The translations under genes and the position numbers were made by a program. Below are positions 1 through 12,253 of a stretch of 64,000 nt of DNA, piece after piece (positions within the stretch are counted from its first letter, which is position 1; every line of letters starts with the position of its first letter). Source of the DNA: Hypholoma sublateritium FD-334 SS-4 (lineage: Eukaryota > Basidiomycota > Agaricomycetes > Agaricales > Strophariaceae); assembly GCA_000827495.1 (NCBI GenBank), contig KN817573.1, forward strand, positions 124,001 through 188,000, in the 5' to 3' direction. A model generated the notes under the pieces. It was not told the DNA's origin, did no database searches, and saw only the letters and a list, made by a program, of their open reading frames with translations.

Positions 1-3000
1 TTCGACATGCCCAGTCACAACTCGCGCCCAGCCCACTGTGTCGTCGCCAGCCATTCAAACGTACAGGAAATCCGTCTACCAAGAAACACACACCGTCGAC
101 TTGTCACGAAAGACACTCTCACTCCTATTCCCGAGCCCATATATGGTATCTCCCCTCCACTCGGAGTCCCCTTTTCGTCTTTTCGAAGCCACGAAGCGCC
201 TGCCAAGCGCTTCCTATGCCCACGCGCGCTCGTGGGTCCCGCACGCAGGTGCGCACCGTGGTGCCGCAGGCCGGGCCGACAAGTGACATCGCTCCTAGCA
301 GGCCGTGCAGCTAACCTGCGCAAGCCAAGCATTCGCGCCGCTACAGCGTAGAGCGCAGACGCTCCAGCGCACGCTACGCGCGCTTCTCGACGCCCGTGAA
401 ATAGACTATACGCACAGCCTTGCGCTTCTCTTTGCTTCGCCGTGCTACTCGCTGTGAACGTCGTGCCTCTTTCGACGAGGCGGTGCCTGTTCCACAATAA
501 TCAGAACCATCAGCAGCGCAGCGCTACCCTCGGGCTGCGCGTCATCGAACGCGCGCTGGCGTCATCTTCTGTGTCTTGCTTCGTCTAACGCGGCCCATTC
601 CGTGCCAGGCTGGGGGTCGCGAGCGTTCTCCGTGCGGATATACGCCTGATATCTTGGGGGCAGCCGGCGCGGGGTGATCCCCAAGAAGTGACCTACATCG
701 CCCTTCCGCTTCCGTTATATTTCATGAGCTTCGAGCTGACCAGCACTTACACATCCGAGCTGGGTCGGCCGTGTTATCGATCTGCACATGTATTGAGAAG
801 TGTGGACGCGATCTCACTTTAATATCGTGTCTTGATCAACGATATTCCCATCGATAAAGCGCTCGACCAGACGTTTTATATGTCTCCAGTTGGACCGCCC
901 AGGGGGAAAGACAAATGCACCAGGGAAATGAGCGCTGTCCGTTTCACAATATAAGCATCGTAGTGTCGCTGTAAATCCAACGAGCAGGCGGCGGCACATC
1001 ATTCAAATGTGGAGCCCATCTAGGTGGTATACTTAAACTACAGCCTATCAGGCTGATGTCTATGAAACAGAAGTCGTAGCACATATGTATTAATGGATTC
1101 GAAGCTTGTGCGTGAGACGAAGGGAGCACATAAAAGGCATATTGGATATGTTATACTCGTATTATATACTCGATAGTATTCATAAGAAGTCCCTTTTACC
1201 TGGTCAGCAGATGACGATATCATCGGAGACAGAGTCTAGAACCTATAGCCGGTTCACTGCCCACGTTATTTACAGAGCCTGTTATTTTACTTTGGAAGAG
1301 CTTTGAAGCTTGACGCTCGAAGCTTAATCTAGAGTGGTCATGTACCTCAGAATAAACTGTAACACCGTCCTTGGTGGAGTTCGAATATAACAGCGCACAG
1401 CTTACGACTAGTAATATAACACAGCAATATTACCAGGTGTGTAACTACACCATTGGTTGCGTGTCCTGGAGTCCCGGAGTAAAGATTGGAAGGTAGGCAT
1501 ATACTACGGGCGGACCCATAGAAGACTGTCGTAGAAGGGAAGAATATGCCGCCTGCAAGCTTAATTCAAGCCTATATATTAAACATTCAAGCGCTCGATC
1601 CATGGGTATTTACAGACGACAGCTTTCATACTCCGGCCTGCTACAGAATTTCTACATAGCTGTTATGTTTTTCCAATGTCCCAAAAGTTTCTCCACCCTG
1701 ATGTAGGGATGTAGGCGAAATGAGTGTTACTTAGTAGTTTGCCCAAGTCGAATTAGGTTCAAGTCGCCAAAGGCTCTACAAATAGCTGCTGTCTTCAAGC
1801 TTCCGTGCTCTATTTCGAGTGCGAAATCTGTGTATTTTAATCCATGTCCTTTAATACCCAATTAAAGATAGAGTAAATCGACCATATGACCTTGGCCCCG
1901 AGCTCTCGTCTCCCTATGATGAGCCTGGAACAGGGTGCTCTGTAGACGGCACCGCCCATGGTAGTTCCCTTGCCTATACTCCCCCACAGCGCCAGTAACT
2001 CATTTAACTGAAATGGGATATTCCTAAAAAAAAGAAAGCGCTAGGATGCTCTAGTGTCGACGGTAATGAGCGCTGAGCCTGGGTGCTTTCTTCTAGATTG
2101 TAATCCGATCAATGGAAAATAACATCTACCCAAGAAATATTTCCAGGTCGAAGATAATCAAGTCTAATCAGATGATAGGTCCACGCCCCTTCCTGCCCCC
2201 CGCATAGCCTAGGTAACGGAATCTGGTGCTACTATTGATCCGGTGGCATCCAGAGCCATCCCGAGCTACTTAAAACTCAGGCTATAAATATATCACTGTG
2301 GGCGTTTAAATTTACGAACACACGTACCATCCCTCATGTTGCACTTCCCTACGAGTCTACGAAGGCTGCACGATGTAGTTCTTGTGGTGTTAAATCAGAA
2401 TATGTTGTACTCGGCTCCACAGGCTGCGCCGGCAGAGTGATATCGAATTTCGAGTCTCCGAGGGTTGGAGTAGGCGGCGGAAAATGGAATGTCTTTATTT
2501 CTCGCATTTCCAAGGTTTCATTTTTGTCTGCACTGGAATCTGGGGGATTGTGGGTGAGTTTTTGGTCTCTTTTTTTTCCGTTTTACTTTACTTTTGGTAT
2601 CTACCATGTTCGTGAGGGACTGGTGTCAAATCTGTAGAGGTCGAGATCGCCTTTGGAATGAAGATGGCGCAGTGGGTGACTGAACGACGGGATTTCTCGC
2701 GCTCTCGTATTTTATATGGGCTGTAGTTTAATGTTCTATTTTCCATTTCTAATCTTGCAAGGTCCAAAGGCCAAAATGTACAGTGGTGAGGCGACGACAA
2801 GGCAAGCGTCCGTTTTCGGCTTTTTTGCTATTGTTACCTGTCGATCACTATGGTGAGGTGTTGAGCGCTCGCCATCAACCTAATGCAGGTAGTTTTGCGC
2901 TCATTTTCATGTATTCGATATATCGAGTCGTGAATTGTTATTGTCTGAACGGTGACAGTGGCTTTTGTGTTGTTCAACGCCGTGCCGGCGTCGTGTCCAG

Positions 3001-4997
3001 CTGAAGATGCGCTCCGACAATTCACGCGTATCGTTGATCTGGGCTATGACTCGAACGTTTACCTGCGCAATGAAGACAGACCGACGGTTGCTTTGAGCTC
3101 AAGGCGGCTTTTCCCGGAATATAACTTTGGGTTCATGAATGAAAGGAGAGTTATTATTCGGTGCGGTTATAGGCTGCACCGGGCGATCCAGTTCAGTTCC
3201 AACCGCTGACTCGGTCTTCGAGATAAAATGACTCGTAAATCATGACGCCATGGCTCCTAGAGATGAACTACGCCATTTGACACACGTTTGGGAATGCGCG
3301 CTCTCAGGCGGGCTTTTTTCATTTACTCTCCGGAACGTCGGGACGAAAGTTTGAAGCAGTATAAATGCCTGGGTGTTTCTGTTATCTTTTATGCGCCACG
3401 GCCGCAGGAGATTCTGCTTCCTCCGCTTCCTCGTGGGTGCCTTACGATCATATTCCAGGGACTTTTGTTCTATCTCTGGATCACTAATCCGAACCTCCCC
3501 GGCGCAGCTCAAATTGCGCTCGAATAATTTCTGCTGATACGCAAGTAATATAGGTATAGACTATGCGTGTAAGACGCACAGCATATTAGAAACTCCCAAT
3601 TGGACGCCTAAATCGCTGATTAGGGTTTGCCGTACAGTCGAGAGCGACATCAAGCGCGATGGATCTTATCACCAGTCCCGCGGTGCTCACAGGGAATAAC
3701 TCTTTTAATATGGCAGGGAAATCGAGTGCGGGGAGAAGAGCATCTCCGAAGCATCTCATTGAATTATTCAAGTGTACACTGGAGCACGGCAAGCATTCAA
3801 ATCTAAAAAATATTCAGCGCTTTATTAGCCCCTGTCAGTTCCCGGCCCGGAAATACCACCTGTGCTCTTATTGGTCGCTATTTGATGACACATCCATTGT
3901 TCTCTTCAACCACTCTCGCATTGCTCTCAAACAGCTCTTGAGTTCAAGAATAGCTCAAGGCAGCCCATGAATACTTGAATACCGGCTTCAAACTGCTTCC
4001 AACTTCCTATCTCCGACCTCATGTCTGAGAATTCTCACTGGACTTCCGTCCTCCGCCTCTGTGGGTTCGGACATCTCGAAATCACGTTGCAGAACGCAAG
4101 CAGAACGTATCTGCCACGGGTGTCCGCCGCTGAGATCCACTTATGGAGCAGGATGACTCTTATGAACTTCCGACGACCAGCCCTGCAGCTACGTCAGAGG
4201 ACGGGTATGGCTTCGCCACACTCACTGGCCTTTGGTGTGTTTGATGACAGAAATGCTGCGTCAGCGCTATACTAGCTCAGCATTCAGGCTTCAGGCTTTC
4301 AGGCCGCGTTAGGACTTTCGAGGCTTGGCTTTACGCGTGATGGGCTATTCCTGATAGGATTTTACAAAGATCGGGTTTTTCATGAGACCACTTAGTCTCT
4401 GAAGATTGCTGTTGCTGGTACAGGTGCGCGCCAATACGATGATACTATGTTCCTATACCTCTATAACGCACCTTGTAGACCAGGTTTCATCAGGATTGTA
4501 CAATGGCTGGCTGCAGACTCCCAGCTGTTTCTTTAACGGCCATATATCTCGCCAATTTCTTATTTGTACTGCGCGTACCGCGACGATCAAGATGGGCCAT
4601 TGGTCATATTTGCTTCAGGATTTTGCTTTAATCCTCATCAGTATTTCGCACCGAATTGGCTTGGAAAAATCTGCTTCTGGATAGTTTTCAAATCGATAAG
4701 CAAGCAAAACGCGCGAATGTACGTGCGGGCCATTTGCTTCGACCTCGTGACTCATGTTACGCGGTCTGGATTTGGAAGAGAATACTAAACGCTTTGAGTG
4801 GCACCGACAAAGCGTTCAGGTTGGAATCCTAATTCGATATGGCCGATTGTTCCATTTTGATGCAACGCTTGGATAGATTTAAGCGTGGCCTTGTCCTCTT
4901 CCATAAAACGCCGCTCATAGTCTTTCTGTCGCCTTCAGACCCCCATTGCCACTCATACTGCACCCTCCAACGCGCCGTTCTCAACTTTCGAAATACC
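1..4997. other. No supported gene; intergenic or decayed DNA
   Basis: Roughly the first 700 bases are GC-rich, with open frames on both strands but no recognisable domain, and the rest is AT-richer. Several frames of 60-110 codons exist here, but none shows a family motif, a convincing exon chain or a consistent coding bias. I see no tRNA, repeat array or mobile-element terminus. The final stretch before 4998 presumably holds the promoter of the next gene. Confidence 0.5.
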
Positions 4998-6695
4998 ATG
5001 TCTTCTCAGCTCATTTCCTCTTCTGCCGACGCAACTGACATCATTGTCATTGACTTGGAAGATTTGTCTACCAACCTCAACAATTTCCCGGTCGCTGACG
5101 ATTGCACTGGCCGAGGACACTTCCTTCCTGCATTGCACGAGTGCATAGACCTTGTCAAGAATTCCCTGGAGGGTAATCCCGCTACGTAAGTTGGATCGCT
5201 TCCAGCCACAGTACCATTCTAATGTCTTCGAGTAGAATCACAGCATTCAAGCGTATGTTTGCGTGAGTACATCTTTATATTGCAAAGTACCGCGACTCAA
5301 TTCTGACGCGCTACATACTGCAGAAAATCTGGCGAGGTTCTGGCCCCCCAACATCAAGATGTTCCCGACTGCGAGTGGAGGTCGTTTTATGGGCCTCTAT
5401 ATGACACCACGCGCGAGTCCAAATACAAACCCCACTTGTTCGACGGCCAAGGCCGTCCCCGAGAACCCACCCCGCCGCCTCCTGCTTTACCTGAATACAT
5501 AGACGACCAGATCAGCGTGGAATACCCCACTGGAAAAATCGAGTGGATGGACGTGAAATCAGGGGATGCGAGGCTCGAACAGATGGTTGCCGCCCGCGAA
5601 ACGGCCTTGAAGCTCGGCTCCACGATCTGGAGACCAATTCTCCCGCCGCCTGAGCCCAAACCGACGCTAGTGGTCGACACGCCGGAAGGCCGATGGCTTA
5701 TGCCGCCGCGTAGTGGCGGCGAGTATCGCGAACGCGTTGGGGCCTGGGCGCAGGAGACAAACGCGCGCCGCGAGCGCGACGGCATCGCGGAGCGCGTCGA
5801 CGGCGAATTCGACGCGCAGGCAGTTGAACAGGCTCGGCTCGAGGAGCTGGAACGCAAGCAGAAGGAGAGCGAGGAACGCAACCGGGAGTTCACCGAGACT
5901 GTCGATCCGGACGAGGACCGCCAGGCATGGAAGGAGGCTATGGGCTTCATTCCTTCGAAGAAGCGCCGCATAAGCCCAACTCAGTCTACATCTCGCGCTC
6001 TCACACCAACCCAGGATCTCCCATCACCGCCCCTGTCGACTGATATGCCTGCCCTGCGTTCTAACGCGGTTACCAGCTCCGTTGAAGGTTCTTCGACCAG
6101 CTCTCCGCAGCCGCCAGTGACAACAGAGGTTGAAGTGAAAGACGAAACTCAGCCACCCGAATTCCAGTCGACATTGAAACGCAAGCTACGGTCGTTAGAC
6201 ACAAAGGAGGAGCCTTCGGAAGCGACCGTGCCCTTGTCGACGGAGGATCGGGCTATTAAGCCTCTCCCTCGTCATCTGCGCGGCGAGACGGCCGGCGTCA
6301 AAATCGAAGATACCCCGGAACCCGCAGGTTCACCGAGTCGCAAACGTGCCCGCGAGGAGACCAAGGAAGAGGAAGACGCCGTCCTCACTCCATCCAAGAA
6401 GGCGCGTAGCATCAAACCCATTCCCTCCTCGAAGGCCGCGCGCTCTGCTTCCCCCACCGGCGTTCCCATATCTTCGTTGGAGCCTGCTCCGAGGCTCATC
6501 GTCAGTAGCTCCCGCAGCTCCATTGACGATTTGCAGCCTTTGGAATCTAAGTCTGCCACTTCTACCTCTCTGCCGTCGACGCCTCAACGGACCCGGAAAT
6601 CTGTGCGCGCCAGTGCATCTCCCAACGAAAAGGAGCCCACTCGTCGTTCAGCGCGTATTAGGGATAGCGCGAAAAAGGCAACGCCTACGAAATAA
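4998..6695 (+). CDS. Uncharacterised acidic, Pro/Ser-rich protein, three exons, 528 aa
   Basis: Three exons join in frame: 4998-5185, a 27-nt exon 5236-5262, and 5324-6695, giving 528 residues. All junctions are GT-AG. The ATG at 4998 is the first in frame. The N-terminal ~60 residues are Ser/Asp-rich. The junction reads ...NPATITAFKRMFAKSGEVLA... and leads into a conserved-looking block with WRSFYGPLYD (residues ~85-95). A charged region rich in Glu/Arg (around residues 195-235) suggests a helix or coiled coil. The last ~250 residues are low-complexity Ser/Pro/Thr with basic patches such as KKRR and KKARS, and the C-terminus is strongly basic. The basic clusters make a nuclear location plausible (inference). 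I recognise no catalytic domain; this looks like a fungal lineage-specific protein. Confidence 0.85.
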
Positions 6696-7219
6696 CTGGA
6701 ATAGCCTCCCGCTCCCTTCATCATCAACCTCCCCACGCACAATACGACTAGGAATCTTCGTCTAGGTCGGTATTCGTATCGTCCAATTTCCCCTCTTTAA
6801 TTTCCTGGTCCACATAAATTCTGCCTGAAAAGTTCCATTGCCCTCGACTGGTCATTCCGCTTATCCCTTTTTGTTTCGTCGCCCGTACTACTGTCGTTAG
6901 TATTATCAAATGCTAGCGTGTAATTGGAGAGTACATATTGGGCACGTTTGTACACAGTTTGTTACTTTGGAATCGATGAATATTTGTTCTGATCATGCTC
7001 ATACGTGATTCGTCAGAAGTGGAAGTGCTTATCGGTGGCTCGCTCAATTTTATGAAGTGTATGGAACATTTAATCATTGATATACAGCATTACATCGGAT
7101 AACCGGCGCATTACTACCTGACCGCTGAAGCGCTGAAACCCCAGGATGTGAAGATGTGATTCTAAGTTTGACAAATCTCCACCCAGCCTCTAAGTAGTTG
7201 AGCTGCTGTCAGACTCTCT

Positions 7220-7595
7220 TCAATAAGCAGCTCCTGTAAAAAGAGTGCTTAGCAGCGGCGTTCTCGGAGGCTTTCTTATTGTAAAAAGGCTGCTCACCAG
7301 AGCTCGATGGAATATAGTTGCCACTGAACGGATCTATGCGACGCAGCGACGATAAGTCTTCTTCCCGATACTCCCGCAATGATTCCGACACTCTCAGTGA
7401 GTAGTGAATATTAGCCGCAGCCAACCCAGCGTTGAAGAGCGTGAATATGAGGAAGCACCAGAATACTTTCTTGCTGATGACGAATCCAGGGGATTGCATG
7501 TCGGACGACGGTAGTACGTCCTCGTTGTCCTCTTGCCAATTGATCTTCTGGTAATGGGAGGGCATTTCGTTGAGACGGCTGTTATTTCTGGGCAT
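7220..7595 (-). CDS. Small single-pass membrane protein, 103 aa, ending SSSGAAY
   Basis: Exon 1 (7595-7298) and a 14-nt last exon (7233-7220) join across a 64-nt GT-AG intron, giving 103 residues. Without splicing the frame reads on to a 128-residue product. The start could also be Met11. Residues ~43-63 form one hydrophobic helix (FWCFLIFTLFNAGLAA), preceded by KK and therefore probably with the N-terminus in the cytosol. The lumenal tail has a dibasic site, SSLRR (82-86), followed by IDPFSGNYIPSSSGAAY. The gene diverges from the UstYa-like gene at 7886, with about 290 bp of shared upstream DNA. Two readings remain open: a membrane-anchored precursor peptide for the neighbouring oxidases, or the N-terminal remnant of an agaricomycete type II membrane protein family whose stem carries a similar L-R/P-x-D-x-F segment. 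I cannot decide between them. Confidence 0.55.
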
Positions 7596-7885
7596 CCCTC
7601 CTTATATTCGAGATATTATGATGATACAACGGACTCTCTTCCAAATAAGATAATTTTACACCCATACGCCCGGCTTTCCGTTGAAACCGAGACGAATGCA
7701 GAGCACTCCGGGGAGCATTGGACCGGACTTTTGATCTATCAGCATTGCATTGCGAAACTGCATCTCCGGAAATTAATCAAGTATGGCGCAGTGGCTCGGA
7801 CCTAATTCTATTTTGCATCGTCGTATGCAAGTTTGTCATTCTTTCGCTCTTATAATCAGCTTACAATACGGAATATACACTAAAA

Positions 7886-8527
7886 ATGAAACAAACACTC
7901 CCCACTGTTGCTACTGTCGTGACACTTGCTATCATGGTGTTTACCGCTGTCTTTCATACTGTTAGCTTGGTTCAGTCGCAGCGTACACTGTCAAAATATG
8001 GTGACCAAAGTCTTACAGGTAGCTCACTCTTTCATTCGTATAAAACTTGATCATGCCTAACTGCCCTGCTCCCCAACTTACCAGATAGCGCTGAGTCGCC
8101 ACGCGAGCTTGCATGGAAAAGCTCTGCCCAAGTTGCTCTCAATTTCAGCAATGACTTTCTTCACATCACGTCCGACGAGGGTTGGACTTTGCAACCCACC
8201 GTGTTCAAGCTCCATCCTCAATCAGACCGCGAGTACATCCTGTCGATGCACCAACAGCTTCATTGCTTAAATAACATTCGCATCGCATACCTCTCGTACC
8301 ACACCAGCCGTCCGAGGTTGTCAGCCGAATTTTACGCGGAAGCCGAAATGTGTATCGAACAAATTCGGCAACATTTGATGTGCACCACTGATGTAACACT
8401 GGAGCCCACAGAACTCGTAATGTCTGCGTCCGGTGAAGATATGGTGCCGGGGTCCAGAGGAGCGGGAGTCGTGCACAGGTGCCGCGATTGGAAAGGTTTA
8501 GAGTCGGCGCTGGAAATGGTGGTCTAG
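7886..8527 (+). CDS. UstYa-family (DUF3328) protein with degenerate metal-ligand motifs, 191 aa
   Basis: Exons 7886-8018 and 8085-8527 give 191 residues. An N-terminal anchor (residues ~6-27) is followed by a stem and the DUF3328 domain. Established knowledge: UstYa-type proteins are ER/Golgi-lumen oxidases that cyclise, hydroxylate or chlorinate peptide and other secondary metabolites, and they carry two HxxHC motifs. Here the first motif region reads HQQLHC (100-105), so the histidine four residues before Cys is replaced by Gln. The second reads EAEMC (130-134), with both histidines missing. The C-terminal VVHRCRDW signature (about 173-180) is kept. The gene lies 1.1 kb upstream of a canonical family member on the same strand. 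The missing ligands suggest a non-catalytic partner or a decaying copy; heteromeric UstYa pairs are known in ascomycete pathways. Confidence 0.85.
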
Positions 8528-9608
8528 ATAGACATGTAAATCTATCGTTTACGTATGCACTGATAAGCATGGATACGAGAGGGTTAAGGCGCCTAGAGAG
8601 TTGTCAGTCAAGAGAGTCAGAAGTCTTGCCGAACGTCGTTTGCCTCTATTTGGCGATTGATCTGCAAAATCAAAACCCTTCTTCACCCAGTCTTCACCAA
8701 CTCTTCACTCGCCGCCGCGTCGCCGGATACAACTCACAGTGACACCTGGCGCCAGTTCGCTGTCGCACTCATCCTGATGGTCTATATCTGTGGTTTCCTC
8801 GACAAAACGTCGTGGGTGTGACCTATAACCTCCATAGGGTTGCCCCGGGGCCTCTAGACTGCGAGTCTCGAGCCACTATCTCCTCACGACATTGGGAACG
8901 CTACTTTCGCGACTGCGCACGCACGTCAGTATGGAACGGCTCTCGCGGCTAGGGAGCGCCCGTGGCAGTGCTGGAAAGTGGCAAATGAATGCCGGCCCTC
9001 CAGTCTTATGGCGCATACACTGTGTATGGCGACTGACTTGGGCACCGTATCACCGTATTCTGTTCACACTTACACTGCCCTGTCTACACTGTATCAGTTG
9101 CGCTTCAAGTTTCAAGCTTCAGACCGGTTCCGAATGTACTATTGTGAGTGTATATGCACATCTTGTATCGACCCTCTACCGTTCACTGCCCATGGATCTC
9201 TGTCCAATCGGATAAGAACCAACTCAGCAATTGCATGATGTAGAGAACGATTGTGTTTTATTGACAACATTCGAGCTAGGCAATATTTCCGGCCTACTTG
9301 ATCACCATCGTTTGCTCTGTTACACGCTCCGATTGTCTTCGTCCAAACCCAAAATTTGTTTGGCCCTGTGGGATGGAATGATACTTGGTGTTTTGCACGA
9401 GGCGAGATCGCGAGGTTTCGCCGGTCTCCCAGTTATCAACATACAGCGCCAAAACGATTGTGACTTGCGTGGTAATGATCTTATGGTCCGAACCTGTGCA
9501 GTCGTAAAATTATTCTACCCGTGGCTGTTTCGGCGGAATCAGATGTTCTTTTGGATCTGTCTTCGAGTATTGCGAGTATCGCATAAATGAGCGTGTAACA
9601 TCACTCGT
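8528..9608. other. Intergenic spacer between the two UstYa-family genes
   Basis: About 1.1 kb with no supported gene. Open frames of up to 119 codons lack motifs, and the longest (from about 9231) shows no hydrophobic or domain signature. A short frame around 8745-8822 contains a hydrophobic run after a TWRQ sequence, vaguely like a UstYa N-terminal anchor, but nothing downstream continues it. Confidence 0.4.
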
Positions 9609-10309
9609 ATGTCAAGCTCCATGGCGAGGTTCTCAATCTTTGTGGCGACAATCTCGATGCTTTTATCCTTCCTTGTCTCCCTTGCGAGTGTGCGACATAT
9701 CAATTCTCAGCAGCGTTTGTTAGACGAACTTGTCTTCCAAGATACCCGCGGCTTATATGGTGTGTCTTAGTCATTAAAATTACCTACTTCTGTGTTCATC
9801 TAAAATATGTTAATTCAGAGGACGACCCCCTCCTTGAGCGACTTCCGCGAAAATTCGAAGCAGTCGCCATGAATATTCAAGAGAACCATCACTTTTCGCT
9901 GGTAGACGACACAGCATGGGCAGAAACGATGCCTGGCCACCGAGGATTTGTCAGACTTGGTCCGAAAGGTCGTAGCTTTGGGGTGTCAGCGTACCACCAG
10001 CTGCACTGTATCAACGCATTACGATTCGATTACACCGTCGCCAGGGATGGGCTGGTCACCGACGCAGCGGCATTAAGCGCAAAACTTGGGCATGATAACC
10101 ATTGCTTTCAGTTCGTACGCCAGGCAATTCTCTGCAAGGCCGACGACACGCTTGTCCCAATAAACAGCAAGCGCAATCAAAGTTTGTCCAGCGCCGGATT
10201 CGGAGTCACCCATCGATGCAGGAATTGGGCACAGGTTCGAGATTTTGTTCTACAGAATGATGCAAAGTGGGTCGGGATACCATTTATGGGGACGAAGGAA
10301 AGTCTGTAA
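9609..10309 (+). CDS. UstYa-family (DUF3328) oxidase, canonical motifs, 213 aa
   Basis: Exons 9609-9759 and 9819-10309 (59-nt intron) give 213 residues. A hydrophobic N-terminal anchor spans about residues 8-28. The catalytic domain has both family motifs intact: HQLHC at 110-114 (in AYHQLHCINALRF) and HDNHC at 142-146, then the THRCRNW signature at 181-187. The GFVRLGPKG segment before the first motif is also typical of the family. Members are type II membrane proteins facing the ER/Golgi lumen that oxidise Tyr-containing peptides in ustiloxin/phomopsin-type pathways. Many basidiomycete homologues have unknown substrates. The intron falls in the same place, just after the membrane anchor, as in the gene at 7886, so the two are tandem paralogs. 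No other typical pathway enzyme (S41 peptidase, P450, methyltransferase) is seen nearby. Confidence 0.93.
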
Positions 10310-10578
10310 AGGAAATTCAAAGGATGGACGTACATTATTTATATGGGTGTAATGGTGGATGTAATGGTTACAGACAAGCTTGAACCCGTTTGACACTGCT
10401 TATAATAAAGTTCCCAATCAGTTCGTTCGGCCAAAGAGTGCCTGATCTTTGAAACGATAGTGATAGATCTCCAATGTAAGTCTATTTTTCACGAAAAAAT
10501 TCTTTGAATGGGAGTCTGTAGTGTACATATAGGCTCTCTATTTACCGGTTCATGTTAAACATTCCTTCACCCCGTGCG

Positions 10579-11721
10579 ATGCTGCCCGTCGCCATTGAGC
10601 CTGAACATGTCCTAGGGATTTCTCTGGCCAGTTTTCTCTATGGTAATCACTCATCGTGCAGATGGCCGTCCCTCCACTGAGTCTCTGACCCGTTTCTATA
10701 GGAATATATTGCATGACGTTCGGCCTGTATCTGAGCAAGTGGAAGAAGGCATCTAGATGTCGTCATATCTATTCCTTATCAGCAACTTTTGCACTATGTA
10801 CCGGTTTTATCTGCATCACATCTGTCCAAACATTCTCTTTTTGTGTGAGTCTTGGTATTTCCCCAGTGAAGTAGATCTGACTCTGACATTTCGTAGTTGT
10901 TTCCTGCGTATTCGGGTGATATGCCATTTACGTTGTATTCAAATATTACAGCAAGCGAAATATACATTTTTGTTAGATTGATCACCCAAGTCGTAATGGT
11001 GATTGATTTCTACTCTGCCAATTTGAACAACGGTGACATCTACTAATTCCTTCACCAAAGATTCATCGTTGCTGGATTCTGTGGGATAAAAAATTACGCT
11101 TCGCGGCTGTTCCGTTAACTTTAGCTGTTACTTCGTCTGGTCAGTGTGTTTCGCCAACCATATCAGCACGGTACGAGCCAGCTAATTCAAGGTTATAGCG
11201 ACTTTCCACATCGTCAACGCGGTCAAAATTTGTGTCTCCAGCGCATCCACGAAATTACCCGATTGGTTTGTTCCTCTGGCCACTGCATCTTTCGTCCTCG
11301 CATTCGGCGTTGATTGCATCACGACGTGCCTTTTGGCACTCAGACTTACCTTGATGCACCCCAAGACTGCCCTTCGTACAAACGCAACGGAGACATGGAA
11401 AAGTTTCACCTACCCTCGAATAGCAGTTTCGATATTCATTGACTCGGGTGTACCCATAGTCATTGCACATTTGACAGTACTTAGACTTTACAGCCTCCAA
11501 AGCCCGTGGTTTCAATCTGCCTCTAGTCCTGCGACAATGATCAGCGTACGCACCTATATTTTTTGTATCGCGTATCAATCTAATTCATGACATAGGGCCT
11601 TATGACCACCGTCATCATTTTGCGCGACGAGATGGGGCCACTCCATTTGCGCAACACCTATTTTCAGCCATACCACATAGCCCATGAATATTACATGGGA
11701 ATAGATCAACCGGAGGCATGA
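10579..11721 (+). CDS. Seven-TM membrane protein (agaricomycete GPCR-like family), 286 aa
   Basis: Six exons join in phase: 10579-10642, 10702-10844, 10897-10998, 11061-11139, 11199-11545 and 11596-11721. The product is 286 residues with about seven hydrophobic segments. Recognisable blocks are GIYCMTFGLYLS (TM1 end), FALCTGFICI (TM2), EIYIFVRLITQVVM (TM3) with the IHRCWILWD loop after it, and a final GLMTTVIILR segment. This is the expanded agaricomycete seven-TM family whose ligands and functions are unknown; receptor-like sensing is only inferred. The internal acceptor at 11198 (TTATAG) keeps frame, whereas the nearer AAG does not. It is a tandem paralog of the next gene, with exons 1, 2 and 4 of identical length (64, 143 and 79 nt). 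The C-terminal tail is much shorter than in the neighbour. Confidence 0.82.
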
Positions 11722-12253
11722 TCATTAACTTAGTTATATTTGAGTCGGAGATGTATGGAGTTTTGGATCGATAATCTTCCTCTATATCATTAATTATCAT
11801 ATCTCATTCGCTCAGATTTCGGACCTCATGTATTGCTATTTATACTCTAGATTTAATTTTTGGCTTCTATCTGCGCATATGATCCTTGAGATGCGTGTCA
11901 AGCGCCCATGCTCAAGTAATATCTCCTTGGCCATCGGTAGACCCAGTTTCTTCGTCCGTTGCACGGAAACTCGTCCGTGCGATGATTGAATTTTACTCTA
12001 TATGCCTTCGGTAGCTGAGCTATCTTTCGATGAAGAGCCTACTTCCATGTGCGTCCATGACTGGCATAAGTACCAGAACGGGACCGGCTGCTTGGTGTGG
12101 GTATCCGTGATAAATTTAGCTTGGAGGTCGAATCTATTCATACGTGTAATCAAAGACGAATCATCATCAGGGTCCAATGTTCCTCATGGCTGACATGTAC
12201 GCAGATTTTGTATATAGCTTTGCATGCTTTCGCGCCAACGCGTACCCCCGATA

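Noticed and set aside
15..497. 160-codon minus-strand frame and its plus-strand counterpart
   Set aside because: GC-driven open frames on both strands; no domain, no exon continuation.
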